Shown here: positions 27,729 through 37,800 of the stretch, one piece after another
Numbering within the stretch: the first letter of the stretch is position 1
How the letters are laid out: the number at the start of each line of letters is the position of its first letter
Assembly (NCBI RefSeq): GCF_901482695.1
Contig: NZ_LR590484.1
Location: forward strand, 248,001 to 312,000
Direction of reading: 5' to 3'
Source of the DNA: Sphingobacterium thalpophilum
GTDB taxonomy: Bacteria; Bacteroidota; Bacteroidia; Sphingobacteriales; Sphingobacteriaceae
DNA: 64,000 bases
The notes under the pieces: generated by a model
What the model was told of the DNA's origin: nothing
What the model saw: the letters and a program-made list of their open reading frames with translations, nothing else
Database searches by the model: none
Position numbers and translations under genes: made by a program

Positions 27729-28112
27729 ATGGATAACGCCCCGGATAACAAAGCAAAGATAAACGTAACGGATTTTATGAAAACGAAAGCTGAAGAGAAC
27801 GCCTATCTCCCGGTAGCTTGGGAATTCTGCGAAATGATTAAGGAACAGATCGACAAAAAAACTACCGGCAAAATATTCTATTTTGACTCACCTGAGGTGA
27901 TCGGTGAAGCCCAAGGCATCATTATCCATATGGACGAGGAAAAAGGAAAAGGGGTATTTATCAACATGGATAATGGTATGCGTATAAGAATAGACCGCAT
28001 TATAACACTTTTTGGGAAGATAGGTGCGGCTTATGAAGAATATAATGCATTTGCTGACGCGTGCATGGATTGCAATGGCGGGTATACCAAAGAGGAGTTG
28101 GAGGATATGTAA
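27729..28112 (+). CDS. Conserved hypothetical cytoplasmic protein
   Basis: This 127-residue acidic protein has no signal peptide or TM segment. A helical N-terminal half (KTKAEENAYLPVAWEFCEMIKEQIDKK) is followed by a small beta region (GKIFYFDSPEVIGEAQGIIIHMD, GKGVFINMDNGMRIRIDRIITLFGK), and a Cys-containing tail, ACMDCNGGYTKEE. The middle resembles a short barrel that might bind a ligand or RNA, but I recognise no named family. It stands alone upstream of the convergent Lrp gene. Confidence 0.65.
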   Translation: MDNAPDNKAKINVTDFMKTKAEENAYLPVAWEFCEMIKEQIDKKTTGKIFYFDSPEVIGEAQGIIIHMDEEKGKGVFINMDNGMRIRIDRIITLFGKIGAAYEEYNAFADACMDCNGGYTKEELEDM

Positions 28113-28164
28113 CCGACTAAGACTATGTTAAAAAGATAAAATGCAAAATAGAGCAGAAGATCAT

Positions 28165-28629
28165 TTAATTTGAAGTCACGATTGGAAGTTTAAAGCCTTG
28201 TTTTTCTACACCCATAGCGACAAGCGTCCGAAAACTTTTGATATTGTCATTTCCAAAGAATATTTTGCGCGTGAGCTTCTCGTATTCAGCCATCGATTTT
28301 ATGACGATGACAAGGAAGAAATCAGTTTCGCCGGTAACATAATAACATTGTTGTACTTCTGGTGTTTCGATAAAACTCTTTTTCGCCTGATCGATAAGCT
28401 CAATCTTTTCATTTTCCAAAGACACTTCTACCAAAATCGTAATCGGATCTCCAAAATGCTGCGGGTTGAGAATGGCTACTTCTCTTTTAATCGTCCCTTC
28501 TTCGCGCATCCGCTTAATCCGTCGCTGGACCGCAGCAGCAGACAGTCCGACACGTTCTGCGATCATACGCTGTGAAGTCTGACAATCTTCTTGTAAAATT
28601 TCCAAAATGGCAATATCGAATTGATCCAT
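28165..28629 (-). CDS. Lrp/AsnC-family transcriptional regulator
   Basis: The start MDQFDIAILEILQEDCQTSQ (28629) matches the family N-terminus; eight further codons upstream (from 28653) overlap the palindrome region and are discarded. The 154 residues hold the AsnC-type HTH (RMIAERVGLSAAAVQRRIKRMREEGTI) and the RAM ligand-binding domain (VSLENEKIELIDQAKKSF, YYVTGETDFFLVIVIKSMAEYEKL, SFRTLVAMG). It probably senses an amino acid and controls the divergent EamA exporter, because a palindrome separates them. Confidence 0.9.
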   Translation of the reverse strand: MDQFDIAILEILQEDCQTSQRMIAERVGLSAAAVQRRIKRMREEGTIKREVAILNPQHFGDPITILVEVSLENEKIELIDQAKKSFIETPEVQQCYYVTGETDFFLVIVIKSMAEYEKLTRKIFFGNDNIKSFRTLVAMGVEKQGFKLPIVTSN

Positions 28630-28641
28630 ACTGACGGTGAG

Positions 28642-28708
28642 GCAAAATTGCATTTTTTAATTCAAATCTAATGAAAATACTCGGAAAACTTCATGCAATT
28701 TTGCATGA
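28642..28708. promoter_or_regulatory. Lrp-type operator region between lrp-like gene and eamA-like gene
   Basis: TCATGCAATTTTGCATGA at 28691-28708 is an 18-bp palindrome (8-bp arms, TT centre). Part of it is repeated in inverted orientation at 28642-28653 (GCAAAATTGCAT). Two related half-palindromes about 50 bp apart between divergent genes is the usual arrangement of Lrp-family sites. Confidence 0.65.
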
Positions 28709-28728
28709 TCGGACTTAGTAAACAAATC

Positions 28729-29625
28729 ATGAAAACTTCACAGGTTAAGGGAACTACATTAGCGATCCTGGCGGCGATATTTTGGGGCATATCAGGGACA
28801 AGCGGACAATATTTGTTCGAACAGAAAGGCTTGAATGTAGAATGGTTGATCACCACAAGGCTACTGATGTCGGGCTTTGTTCTTTTGGTATTTACCCAAT
28901 TTGGACAAAAGACAACTATATTTGGAATCTGGCGCAACAGAAAAGACGCAGCGCAACTTCTCGTTTTTAGTATGGTAGGCATGTTGGCAGTGCAGTATAC
29001 CTATTTTGCAGCTATCAAGCATTCCAATGCAGCTACCGCAACGGTATTACAATATTCCGGTCCTATCATGATTGCCGTCTATCTAAGCATCAAAAAAAGA
29101 CAACTGCCAACCCCGAAAGAAGGACTTGCCATCGGCCTTGCTGTGATAGGCACCTTCCTGTTAGTTACTCATGGAGACGCCAACGCATTGACGATCTCTC
29201 CAGTTGCACTTTTTCTAGGCTTATCATCAGCAGTCGCTCTCGCTATCTATACGCTCCAACCTGCGCGTTTATTGGCAAAATATGAACCTTCCGTAGTTAT
29301 CGGATGGGGGATGTTATGTGGCGGTCTAGTCTTTAGTTTTGTCAAAGCACCCTGGGACTTTCAAGGAATATGGGATACCTATACTTTATTCAACACGGCA
29401 GCCATTATTGTGTTGGGCACCTTGGTAGCTTTTTCTTTTTATTTATACGCCGTCAGATTAATTGGCGGACAAAAAGCCAGTCTTTTGGCATCAGCAGAAC
29501 CTTTAGCGGCTACTATTTTAGCTGTCTACTGGCTCGCCATCCCCTTTTCGTGGACCGACTGGATCGGGAGCTTCTGTATTATTTCCACAGTATTTCTCCT
29601 CAGCCGGTCGAACCGCAAAAGATGA
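28729..29625 (+). CDS. EamA/DMT-family metabolite exporter
   Basis: The start MKTSQVKGTTLAILAA at 28729 is chosen; the frame is open from 28693 but those codons are inside the palindrome. The 298-residue protein has ten hydrophobic helices in two EamA repeats: the first with FWGISGTSGQYLF and YTYFAAIKHSNAATATVLQYSGPIM, the second with ALAIYTLQPARLLAKY, AFSFYLYAVRLIGGQKASLLASAEPLAAT. It probably exports an amino acid or related metabolite. It is divergent from an Lrp-family gene, which fits amino-acid control. Confidence 0.9.
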   Translation: MKTSQVKGTTLAILAAIFWGISGTSGQYLFEQKGLNVEWLITTRLLMSGFVLLVFTQFGQKTTIFGIWRNRKDAAQLLVFSMVGMLAVQYTYFAAIKHSNAATATVLQYSGPIMIAVYLSIKKRQLPTPKEGLAIGLAVIGTFLLVTHGDANALTISPVALFLGLSSAVALAIYTLQPARLLAKYEPSVVIGWGMLCGGLVFSFVKAPWDFQGIWDTYTLFNTAAIIVLGTLVAFSFYLYAVRLIGGQKASLLASAEPLAATILAVYWLAIPFSWTDWIGSFCIISTVFLLSRSNRKR

Positions 29626-29763
29626 CTCGTCCGCTTAAAAAAAATAGCCCACTTTTTGTCTTTATATTTCTTATTCGTGTACAACGGGGGAATTAAATAA
29701 CAACATATTTGGCCAAAAATGAGGGTATTTTTTTTGTATTATTGCGAACTAATTATTCACTTT

Positions 29764-30498
29764 ATGAAATACAAGGAAATAAAACCCGCCCCTATTTTGG
29801 CCCCTTATATTCATACATTTTGGGAGTTAATTGGAGAAGAGAAAGATAGCCAATGGGAACGAAATTTTCCTGATGGTTGCGGAGGGGTGGTCATCAATCT
29901 GGGGGATACTTGTATTACCGATAATGGGACAACGAAAATGGATTTTGGGAAAACGTACGCTGTCGGTGCTACAACCTCTTTTAAAGATAGCTTTGTTGAT
30001 GAAAACATCCATCTATTTGGTGTTTGTCTAAAGCCGGGCGTATTTCCTAATTTCTACGATTATAGTGCTCAAAGTGAAATAGTAGATATAACTGTCCAAC
30101 TTGACCATACCCATTCTTTCCATCTCGACAAATTTCTTAAAAATCCAGTCGGCTATTTAAATGAATTTTTTGCTCATCGCCTACATCCTATCAGTGCCTC
30201 TCTTGAATCGGCTTTAAAAACTATCCATCAAGCTCAGGGTCAAATTACTATAGATGAAATTGCTAAAAGAAATTTTACGTCGGTGAGACAACTAGAACGC
30301 AAGTTTAAGACGCATGTAGGTGTTAGCCCCAAAGAGTATACGCGCATTATCAGGTTTCAAAACGCTTTGTCCAAGATAAAAGAACCAAATCAAAGGACGA
30401 GTTTACTAAACATAGCATTTGAATGTGGTTACTACGACCATGCGCATTTGACAAATGATTTTAAAAAACATACAGGAATGTCACCTTCAAAATTTTGA
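29764..30498 (+). CDS. AraC-family transcriptional regulator
   Basis: MKYKEIKPAPILAPYIHTFWEL is the typical start of AraC proteins with a DUF6597-type N-terminal domain, so ATG 29764 is preferred over 29719. The 244-residue protein ends with two HTHs: ITIDEIAKRNFTSVRQLERKFKTHVGVSPKEYTR and SLLNIAFECGYYDHAHLTNDFKKHTGMSPSKF, complete to the last helix. The effector is unknown. The DHFR-like gene begins 72 nt downstream on the same strand and could be its target or partner. Confidence 0.87.
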   Translation: MKYKEIKPAPILAPYIHTFWELIGEEKDSQWERNFPDGCGGVVINLGDTCITDNGTTKMDFGKTYAVGATTSFKDSFVDENIHLFGVCLKPGVFPNFYDYSAQSEIVDITVQLDHTHSFHLDKFLKNPVGYLNEFFAHRLHPISASLESALKTIHQAQGQITIDEIAKRNFTSVRQLERKFKTHVGVSPKEYTRIIRFQNALSKIKEPNQRTSLLNIAFECGYYDHAHLTNDFKKHTGMSPSKF

Positions 30499-30570
30499 TT
30501 TTGTCGCTTTTTTCCAAAATATAAGTGATCAATGCACCTATTTTTGTGTAAACTTTAATATGTAAAGCAA

Positions 30571-31104
30571 ATGCGTAAACTATCACTCTTTATTGCGATG
30601 AGCTTAGACGGTTACATTGCGAAACCCAATGACGATCTCAGCTTTCTGAAGCTGGTGGAAAAGGAAGGAGAAGATTATGGATATACTCAATTTTCAAACT
30701 CCATAGATACCATAATCATAGGTAGGAAAACTTATGACTATGTGGTTAGGGAAATCGGCGCCACCCACTACGACAACGGGCAAAGAGACATTTATGTTAT
30801 CACTAGAACGGACAAGCCCTCTTTAGGAAGGACAACTTTTTATACTGGAAATTTAGTGGAGCTTGTCCAACAACTCAAATCTCAAACGGGGAAAAATATC
30901 TATTGTGACGGGGGTGCAGAAATAATAAACGAACTCCTGCTGAACGATTTAATCGATGAGTTGATCATATCTGTTATTCCGATACTGTTAGGTGCTGGCA
31001 CAAAACTCTTTAAGGAAGGAATTCCCGAACAGCCTCTTCAGCTCGTAGCAGCTCAAACTTACGATACGGGTTTAACGCAGGTACACTATCGAAAAAAGCG
31101 ATAA
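30571..31104 (+). CDS. Dihydrofolate reductase-like protein (RibD C-terminal domain family)
   Basis: The 177-residue protein starts MRKLSLFIAMSLDGYIAKPNDD, the signature of the RibD-C/YwjB group, not of true folate-pathway FolA. It contains IIIGRKTYD (about 50), IYCDGGAEIINELL (about 110) and DELIISVIPILLGAGTKLF (about 130). These are stand-alone NADPH-dependent reductases of unknown substrate. It follows an AraC regulator on the same strand. Confidence 0.87.
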   Translation: MRKLSLFIAMSLDGYIAKPNDDLSFLKLVEKEGEDYGYTQFSNSIDTIIIGRKTYDYVVREIGATHYDNGQRDIYVITRTDKPSLGRTTFYTGNLVELVQQLKSQTGKNIYCDGGAEIINELLLNDLIDELIISVIPILLGAGTKLFKEGIPEQPLQLVAAQTYDTGLTQVHYRKKR

Positions 31105-31243
31105 CTACATTCACCATAGAGATTGGATTTTGCTCATCTCAAAAATCTGATTTGTATAGGAAACATTATGTCCTTTTTTATTGTTATCACATTTAACTAT
31201 GGATATCAGATCCAGACTGACATTACAAATTTGATTTTTAATT

Positions 31244-31630
31244 ATGGCAAAAGCGAAAAACAACAAAAATGCGATGGGCGAATTTTTAGGTAAACTGATT
31301 TCATTCAGGAATTCTTTAAAACTAATTCACTGGTCTATCACCGGAAAAGGAAGTTATGAGGCTCATATATCATTAGATCAAGCGATAGATTCACTAGTAG
31401 ATGTCACTGACCGGCTTGTGGAGACTACCTTTGCCCTAAAAGGTACTGTGGATATCATAATCCCTGAAACAACACGGCCGCAGCAACACATCAAATATAT
31501 CGAAGCTTACTATCAGGAAGTCGAAAGTCAGCGCCAATCGCTTTTTCCGGAAAGTTTTTCCCAATCAATCATTGATGATGTACAAGAGACTATCCAGCAA
31601 CTTCTCTTTAGATTAAAACGGCTTGAGTAG
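31244..31630 (+). CDS. Small ferritin-like/Dps-like helical protein (probable DUF5856 type)
   Basis: This 128-residue, all-helical protein has GEFLGKLISFRNSLKLIHWSITGKGSYEAH and LDQAIDSLVDVTDRLVETTFAL, which recall the first two helices of Dps/ferritin-like proteins (the LHW..tG.....H...D.....D...E pattern). No complete di-iron E-x2-H set is evident in the second half. I assign a ferritin-like fold only; the DUF number is from memory. Its 3' end faces the aldo/keto reductase gene across a strong hairpin. Confidence 0.5.
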   Translation: MAKAKNNKNAMGEFLGKLISFRNSLKLIHWSITGKGSYEAHISLDQAIDSLVDVTDRLVETTFALKGTVDIIIPETTRPQQHIKYIEAYYQEVESQRQSLFPESFSQSIIDDVQETIQQLLFRLKRLE

Positions 31631-31680
31631 AAAACTTAAAACAGTGTGTTTGAAATGCTATCGTAAGAAAATCTGCAAAA

Positions 31681-31728
31681 TAAATTACAAATGGGTTGTC
31701 TGCTTCGCGACAGCCCATTTGTAATTTA
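31681..31728. terminator. Bidirectional terminator between convergent genes
   Basis: A 20-bp arm at 31681-31700 pairs with 31709-31728 over an 8-nt loop, with one non-Watson-Crick pair. The A/T-rich ends give a U-tract on both strands. It lies 4 nt from the stop of the leftward gene. Confidence 0.8.
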
Positions 31729-31731
31729 GCT

Positions 31732-32859
31732 TTACGCCGAAATAGGCACTGGTGCGTTTTCTGCAATTAATTTCTCATGTTTTAGCTCCGCCCAGAAATC
31801 AGCAGGAATCGCGATCTTAAAAGACGCCGCGTTTTGCACTGCTTGTTCAGCTGTGTGTGCTCCCGGTATTACACCCGAAACCACCTCCGGGGCTGCCGCA
31901 AACTGTAATGCTGCTGTCCGCAGATCGACAGCATGGTTAGTTGCAACTCGTTTTAGCGAAGCCAATTTATCTTTTACCCCGTCCGGAAACTGCCCGTCGT
32001 ATAGATAACGGTCCTTTCCTGACAGAAATCCTGCACACAAAGGCGCTCCTACAATGATGGAAACGTTTCGTTCTGCAACCTTTGGGAAAACCCTATTGAG
32101 ATCATCCTCATGTTTGATCAGCGAATACTGGCACGCAGAGAGAAATATATCAGGATCAGCAGCGCTTAAGGTTTGCAAAATCGGTTCTATGGTATTCACA
32201 CCGAGCCCCCATCCTTTAATAATCCCCTCTTCCCTCATTTTAGTCAGTTCGGGCATTGCTCCTTTGACCGCCTGTTGGAAATAGCTTGGATACGTGGTTT
32301 TCATATCAGCATTATCAGGTGATAAGTCGTGGATAAACACAATATCGATAGCAGATAGCCCCAGACGTTGCAGGCTATCCTCAACACTGCGTCTTACACC
32401 TGAAGCGGTATAGTCGTATTTATAGCTAAAATTGAGTTTTCCCTTCCATAGCAGTTCGTCGGCACTAAAATTTTCTTTCGGGATCAAAAGACGCCCTACT
32501 TTAGTGGATAGCGTAAAGCTCTCCCGAGGCTTATCTTTTAGGAACAAGCCCATTCTCCGTTCGCTAATACCTAAGCCATACCATGGTGAAGTATCATAGA
32601 GCCGTATACCGGCATCCCATGCCGCTTCTACAGCTTCCAGGCACTCCCGATCCGGATTTTGCTGGAACCCATTTCCGAGTGCCACTCCTCCAAAGCCAGC
32701 TTTATCCTTTGGACGGAATCGCTTGGTCTCTTTTGGAGTTGATAATGACATTGGTTCATTTTCATGTGATGATGCGGAAACTAAACTGGGAAGCCCTGTA
32801 CCTAATGCCATTCCAGTTCCCGCTAGGGTGGCCTGTGCCAAAAATTGTCTCCTTTCCAT
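31732..32859 (-). CDS. Aldo/keto reductase with Tat-like leader
   Basis: The 375-residue protein has a leader MERRQFLAQATLAGTGMALG, which is Tat-like (RRxFL). The mature AKR barrel shows the catalytic tetrad area: YDTSPWYG (Asp and Tyr, about 95-101), LSTKVGR (Lys, about 121) and IVFIHD (His, about 176). It resembles the D-threo-aldose-1-dehydrogenase/galactose dehydrogenase branch of AKRs. It would oxidise or reduce a sugar-like substrate, possibly in the periplasm. The last residues end against a terminator. The substrate is inference. Confidence 0.87.
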   Translation of the reverse strand: MERRQFLAQATLAGTGMALGTGLPSLVSASSHENEPMSLSTPKETKRFRPKDKAGFGGVALGNGFQQNPDRECLEAVEAAWDAGIRLYDTSPWYGLGISERRMGLFLKDKPRESFTLSTKVGRLLIPKENFSADELLWKGKLNFSYKYDYTASGVRRSVEDSLQRLGLSAIDIVFIHDLSPDNADMKTTYPSYFQQAVKGAMPELTKMREEGIIKGWGLGVNTIEPILQTLSAADPDIFLSACQYSLIKHEDDLNRVFPKVAERNVSIIVGAPLCAGFLSGKDRYLYDGQFPDGVKDKLASLKRVATNHAVDLRTAALQFAAAPEVVSGVIPGAHTAEQAVQNAASFKIAIPADFWAELKHEKLIAENAPVPISA

Positions 32860-33168
32860 GACAGATCCGTTTGGATAAATCTATTGTTTTCCCTCTGTAA
32901 ACAATTCTTATCATCACAAAGTTTGAAAATAATTGAGATATCCACACCTTCCCTATAGGGTGCATCTTCGTTAATCATCGCTGACAAGCCAAACAATGAT
33001 GCAGCATCCGTGGCGAGCTTAGGCATAAACAGATAATGTTGTTACTTCATTACTATCTCAGCTATTCGTATTCGCTTTTGATTTATTAGTTTTTGCGAAT
33101 GGACAACAAATAATTCATGAATTTGTAACAATTACACGTAAACATTAAGAATTTAACACGAAAACAAC
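32860..33168. other. Intergenic region between AKR gene and RND operon 2
   Basis: Only short overlapping ORFs on the - strand (32762-33026) are open and they lack family resemblance. I see no RNA gene. The right end runs into a promoter-like sequence. Confidence 0.3.
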
Positions 33169-33199
33169 TTGTATCCTCTTTTAACTTTGATTACATTTG
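33169..33199 (+). promoter_or_regulatory. Bacteroidota-type promoter before the small protein and RND operon 2
   Basis: TTG at 33169-33171 and TACATTTG at 33192-33199 are 20 nt apart, matching the TTG-N19/20-TAnnTTTG consensus. A second -7-like box, TAACTTTG, is at 33182-33189. Transcription would start about 33206, only 1-3 nt before the ATG at 33208, so the message would be almost leaderless. Confidence 0.55.
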
Positions 33200-33207
33200 T
33201 CAAACGG

Positions 33208-33630
33208 ATGCAAAGAAAATTTCATCGATATTTGTACGGATTAATAGGGGCTATACTCATCAGTATCGGCTGCTGTTTTTTTACACAGCTGTCTGCATCT
33301 GCTCCAAAATATCAAGCAGCAGTCCACGACGGCTTAGCCTCGTCAAATCGCGAAAATTTCCAGACTGATCGTTATAAAAAGGGAGTACATCATCATTGGG
33401 AAAGTCTAAAAGCTTATTTTCCTGAAACCGACAATGAAAATGATGACAATGGAACCGACACCAATCCGGCAAACCTTATTGCTCTCCTGAGAAACGATCT
33501 CAGAAATTTAAATTCCTACCTTTGCCCCGGTATATTCAACCATTATACCGCTGTCTCCCTCGCCTCCCTGGAGTGCCGATGGTCATACAAAGAGGCCCTT
33601 TATATTCACTACGCTGTACTCAGGCTGTGA
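33208..33630 (+). CDS. Small exported protein of unknown function preceding RND operon 2
   Basis: The frame is open from 33169 but MQRKFHRYLYGLIGAILISIG at 33208 gives a normal signal or anchor: basic start then a hydrophobic helix (about 9-27). The rest (140 residues in all) is hydrophilic: an acidic stretch ETDNENDDNGTDTN near 84-97, one HHH cluster near 64 and three C-terminal cysteines. I recognise no family. It lies 108 nt before the adaptor of the pump on the same strand. A small TM protein also precedes the other RND operon. Confidence 0.6.
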   Translation: MQRKFHRYLYGLIGAILISIGCCFFTQLSASAPKYQAAVHDGLASSNRENFQTDRYKKGVHHHWESLKAYFPETDNENDDNGTDTNPANLIALLRNDLRNLNSYLCPGIFNHYTAVSLASLECRWSYKEALYIHYAVLRL

Positions 33631-33738
33631 TTTTATCATAATTCTTCAAAAAAGAGTATTGCTTCCAGATTTTTCTGAAAGCTAGTAATGTTATTGTCCA
33701 TTTTTTTAAAAAGAATTATTATAAAAATTTATCACTTC

Positions 33739-34818
33739 ATGAAAAGATTCATGTATATCAGTCTGTGTCTTATCGTTTTATTCACGAGCTGCCAATCCGA
33801 TAAAAAAGAAAAGAAGGAATCAGCGATATTCAATGTCACTTCCCCCCTAATCAAAGACACATTAGTTAACAAAGAGTATGTAGCACAAATTCGCTCTATA
33901 AACCATATTGAACTTCGAGCGCAAGAAAAAGGGTATATTCAGTCCATATTTGTTGATGAGGGACAATATGTACAGAAAGGACAACCGCTGTTTAAAATTA
34001 TGCCCAATCTTTATGAGTCAGATGTCAATCGAGCCAAGGCTGAAGTAAAATATGCAGAAATCGAATATCAGAATGCCAAAAACCTTTCTGAAAAAGATAT
34101 CGTCGCTCCGCAAGAAGCAGAAATGGCTAAAGCAAAATATGAAAAGGCCAAAGCTGAACTCGCGTCAATGAATACTCACCTAAAGTTCACAGATATCAGA
34201 GCTCCTTTCTCGGGAATAGTTGGCAAATTACATATACGGAAAGGAAGTCTCGTTGATGAAGGTGAACTAATAACCGAGCTATCAGACAATAGTAAAATGT
34301 GGGTCTATTTTAATGTCCCAGAAGTAGAATATCTGAATCAAATGGAAGCCAAAAAAGGCAACAGTCCGATGCACGTACGCCTAAAAATGGCGAATGGAAA
34401 AGAGTTTGATCAGGACGGGGTTGTAGAGACGATAGAATCGGACTTCAACAATGAAACAGGCAATATCGCATATAGGGCAACATTTCCAAATCCCAAAGGA
34501 CTTTTAAGATACGGTCAGACAGGGAATATTATGATTACTTCTCCTTATGAAGCCGCGCTGATGATCCCCCAGAAAGCGACATTTGAAGAGCTCGAGAAAA
34601 AGTATGTGTATGTTGTAACCAAAGACAATAAGGTGAAAGCTAGAGAAGTGACGATTGCTGCTGAGCTACCGCATATTTATGTTATCTCCAACGGACTCGG
34701 AAAAAATGACAAAATTCTTTTGAATGGATTACGCATGGTTCAAGAAAACCAAACAATTGAATCCAGATATCAAAATCCTGAAAAGGTCATGTCGAATCTA
34801 GATTTATATGCAGAGTAA
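33739..34818 (+). CDS. RND efflux periplasmic adaptor, lipoprotein (RND operon 2)
   Basis: MKRFMYISLCLIVLFTSC at 33739 gives a lipobox (FTSC, Cys 18); the open frame to 33688 is discarded. The 359-residue adaptor has ELRAQEKGYIQSIFVDEGQYVQKGQPLFKI and LKFTDIRAPFSGIVGKLHIRKGSLVDEGELI as the two lipoyl halves. An alpha-hairpin with NRAKAEVKYAEIEYQNAKNL lies between them, then the barrel and membrane-proximal region. It is the first gene of an adaptor-permease-OMP operon; the permease starts 15 nt downstream. Confidence 0.92.
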   Translation: MKRFMYISLCLIVLFTSCQSDKKEKKESAIFNVTSPLIKDTLVNKEYVAQIRSINHIELRAQEKGYIQSIFVDEGQYVQKGQPLFKIMPNLYESDVNRAKAEVKYAEIEYQNAKNLSEKDIVAPQEAEMAKAKYEKAKAELASMNTHLKFTDIRAPFSGIVGKLHIRKGSLVDEGELITELSDNSKMWVYFNVPEVEYLNQMEAKKGNSPMHVRLKMANGKEFDQDGVVETIESDFNNETGNIAYRATFPNPKGLLRYGQTGNIMITSPYEAALMIPQKATFEELEKKYVYVVTKDNKVKAREVTIAAELPHIYVISNGLGKNDKILLNGLRMVQENQTIESRYQNPEKVMSNLDLYAE

Positions 34819-34833
34819 TTAAACGGAAACCTT

Positions 34834-37800
34834 ATGTTTAAGAAAGTCATACACCGACCGGTATTCGCTATCGTATTATCGGTTGTCATCCTATTTATTG
34901 GTGGCTTGGCCATCAAACAGTTACCCACGGAACAATTTCCAAAAATAGCACCGACTACAGTTGCAGTTACCATAGCCTATCCAGGAGCAAGCGCAGATGT
35001 ATTGGTCAAGTCATCGCTCATAACATTGGAAAATGCAATTAATGGTGTGCAGGGCATGCGATACATAGCAACAGATGCAACGAGCGCCGGTGAAGCTACT
35101 GTTAACGTGATTTTTGATCCCGGAACCGATCCGAATGATGCTGTTGTACTCGTCAAAACACGTGTCGATCAGGTGATGCCCTTGTTGCCCGAGCTCGTAC
35201 AGAAAGAAGGGGTTGTGGTCAATCCAATCCAGCCCAGTATGCTGATGTACGTCAATTTATACAGTTCCAATAAAAGTATGGACGAGAAGTTCTTATATAA
35301 CTATGCGACGGTCAATATCATCCCTGAGATCAACCGTATTCATGGTATTGCCAAATCACAGATTCTCGGAAGCCGTAGGTATGCCATGCGGATTTGGCTG
35401 AATCCGGATCGTATGCGAGCTTATAATCTGTCTGTGGATGAAGTGATGGAGGCAATAGGTGAGCAAAGTATCATTGGACGTCCAGGACGGCTTGGCCAGA
35501 GTTCAGGTATAGCGGCACAGTCGCTAGAATACGTTCTGACTTACAAAGGACAATACAATCAGCCCCAGGAATATGAAAACATCATCTTGCGAGCCAATGC
35601 CGAAGGTGAAAATATCAAATTAAAGGATGTCGCCAAAGTAGAGCTGGGGAGCGAATTCTTTGATATCTACTCCAATCTGGACGGACATCCATCCGCTTCA
35701 ATCGTGCTCAAACAAAATTATGGCAGTAATGCCAATGATGTGATCAAAGATGTAAAAGCAAAGCTCAAGGAAATGAAGGGCAACTTTCCACCCGGCATTG
35801 ATTATAAAATCAGTTATGACGTATCCCAGTTTCTGGATGCTTCTATTGAGCAAGTGATGCACACTTTGCGAGATGCCTTCATTTTGGTTGCCATCGTCGT
35901 ATTCATCTTCCTTGGGGACTGGAGATCTACTCTGATTCCTATCATAGCCGTCCCAGTCTCGCTCATAGGTACCTTCTTCGTCTTACAGCTATTCGGCCTG
36001 TCAATCAACCTGGTCACGCTTTTCGCGCTGGTATTGGCAATTGGAATTGTGGTCGATAACGCGATCGTGGTTATAGAGGCGGTACACGCAAAAATGGAAG
36101 AAAGCAATATATCACCATACAATGCTGTTAAAGAAGTGATGGCTGAAATCGCGGGAGCCATTATCGCGATCACTGCGGTGATGGTGGCCGTATTTATTCC
36201 TATTTCCTTTATGACCGGACCCGTCGGTACATTTTACCGTCAGTTTTCCATTACAATGGCCAGTTCAATTGTCATTTCGGCGGTAGTAGCACTCACCCTC
36301 ACCCCCGTATTGGCTGCCATGTTATTAAAAAACAATCATGGTAAAGCCAAAAAGGTCAATGGACTCAGTAGAGCATTGGATGTGTTTAACGCAATCTTCG
36401 ATAAAATCACTGGCAAATATGCTGGATTTCTACGAAAAATCGCCAGCAGACGGGCTATTACCTGGGGTATATTGATCGCATTCTGCCTAGGCACTTTCGC
36501 TATAAACAGAACGTTGCCAGGAGGATTTATCCCTAGCGAGGATCAAGGGACAATCTACGCAATTATTCAGACGCCACCTGGATCCACCCTGGAGCAAACA
36601 AACAAAATTTCACGTGAATTGCAAAAGATCTGTCAAAACGTGGAGGGAGTAGAGTCCGTTTCTTCTCTCGCGGGTTACGAAATTATGACAGAGGGCCGGG
36701 GTTCAAATGCAGGTACTTGCCTTATCAATCTGAAGACCTGGGATGAACGTGAACATTCTGTCAAGGAGATCATGGAAGAGCTGGAAGAAAAATCAAAAGA
36801 CCTTGGAGCCATCGTAGAATTTTTCGAGCCGCCGGCTGTCCCAGGATTTGGTTCCTCAGGCGGATTTTCAATGCGATTGCTCGACCTAAACAGGACGACG
36901 GATTACCAAGACTTTGACAAGGTTAACAAAAATTTCATCGCCAATCTAAAAAAAAGAAAAGAACTGACAGGAGTCTTCACATTCTTCGCCGCGAATTATC
37001 CGCAATATGAATTGGTCTTTGACAATAACGCGGCCATGCAAAAAGGGGTTTCTATTGGCAAAGCCATGGACAACTTAAACATCCTCATCGGAAGCACCTA
37101 TGAGCAGGGTTTCATCCGCTTTGGACAATTTTTTAAAGTTTATGTACAATCATCTCCTGAATTCAGAAGACTTCCGTCGGATATTATGAATTTATATGTG
37201 AAGAACGACCAGGGGCAAATGGTTCCTTATTCAGCGTTTATGACCTTGAAAAAGACACAAGGTCCCAATGAAATCACACGTTACAACATGTACAATTCGG
37301 CGGCCATTCGTGGACTTCCGGCTAAAGGTTACACAACTGCAGATGCCATTCAAGCAATCAACGAAACCGCCATACAGACATTACCGCATGGATATAAGGT
37401 AGCCTGGGAAGGGCTTTCCTACGACGAGGCGCAAAGAGGTAACGAGGCCGTTTACGTATTTTTGGTTGTACTGGTGTTTGTTTATCTCGTATTGGCTGCA
37501 CAATATGAAAGCTTTATTATTCCATTTGCGGTTTTACTATCCCTACCAGTAGGCGTATTCGGTTCATTTTTCCTATTAAAAGCTATGGGCCTGGAGAATG
37601 ATATCTATGCGCAAGTGGGACTCATCATGATTATCGGGTTATTAGGTAAAAATGCAGTACTTATAGTAGAATTTGCTGTTAAACGAAGGCAGGCTGGCGA
37701 CTCCATTTTGGAGGCAGCAATAGAGGGGGCAAAAGCCAGGTTTAGACCGATTTTGATGACGTCATTTGCTTTTATAGCGGGCTTGGTACCCTTAGTCTTT

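Noticed and set aside
32823..33026. 67-codon ORF on the - strand upstream of the aldo/keto reductase gene
   Set aside because: It overlaps the reductase start, has no recognisable domain and no start context.
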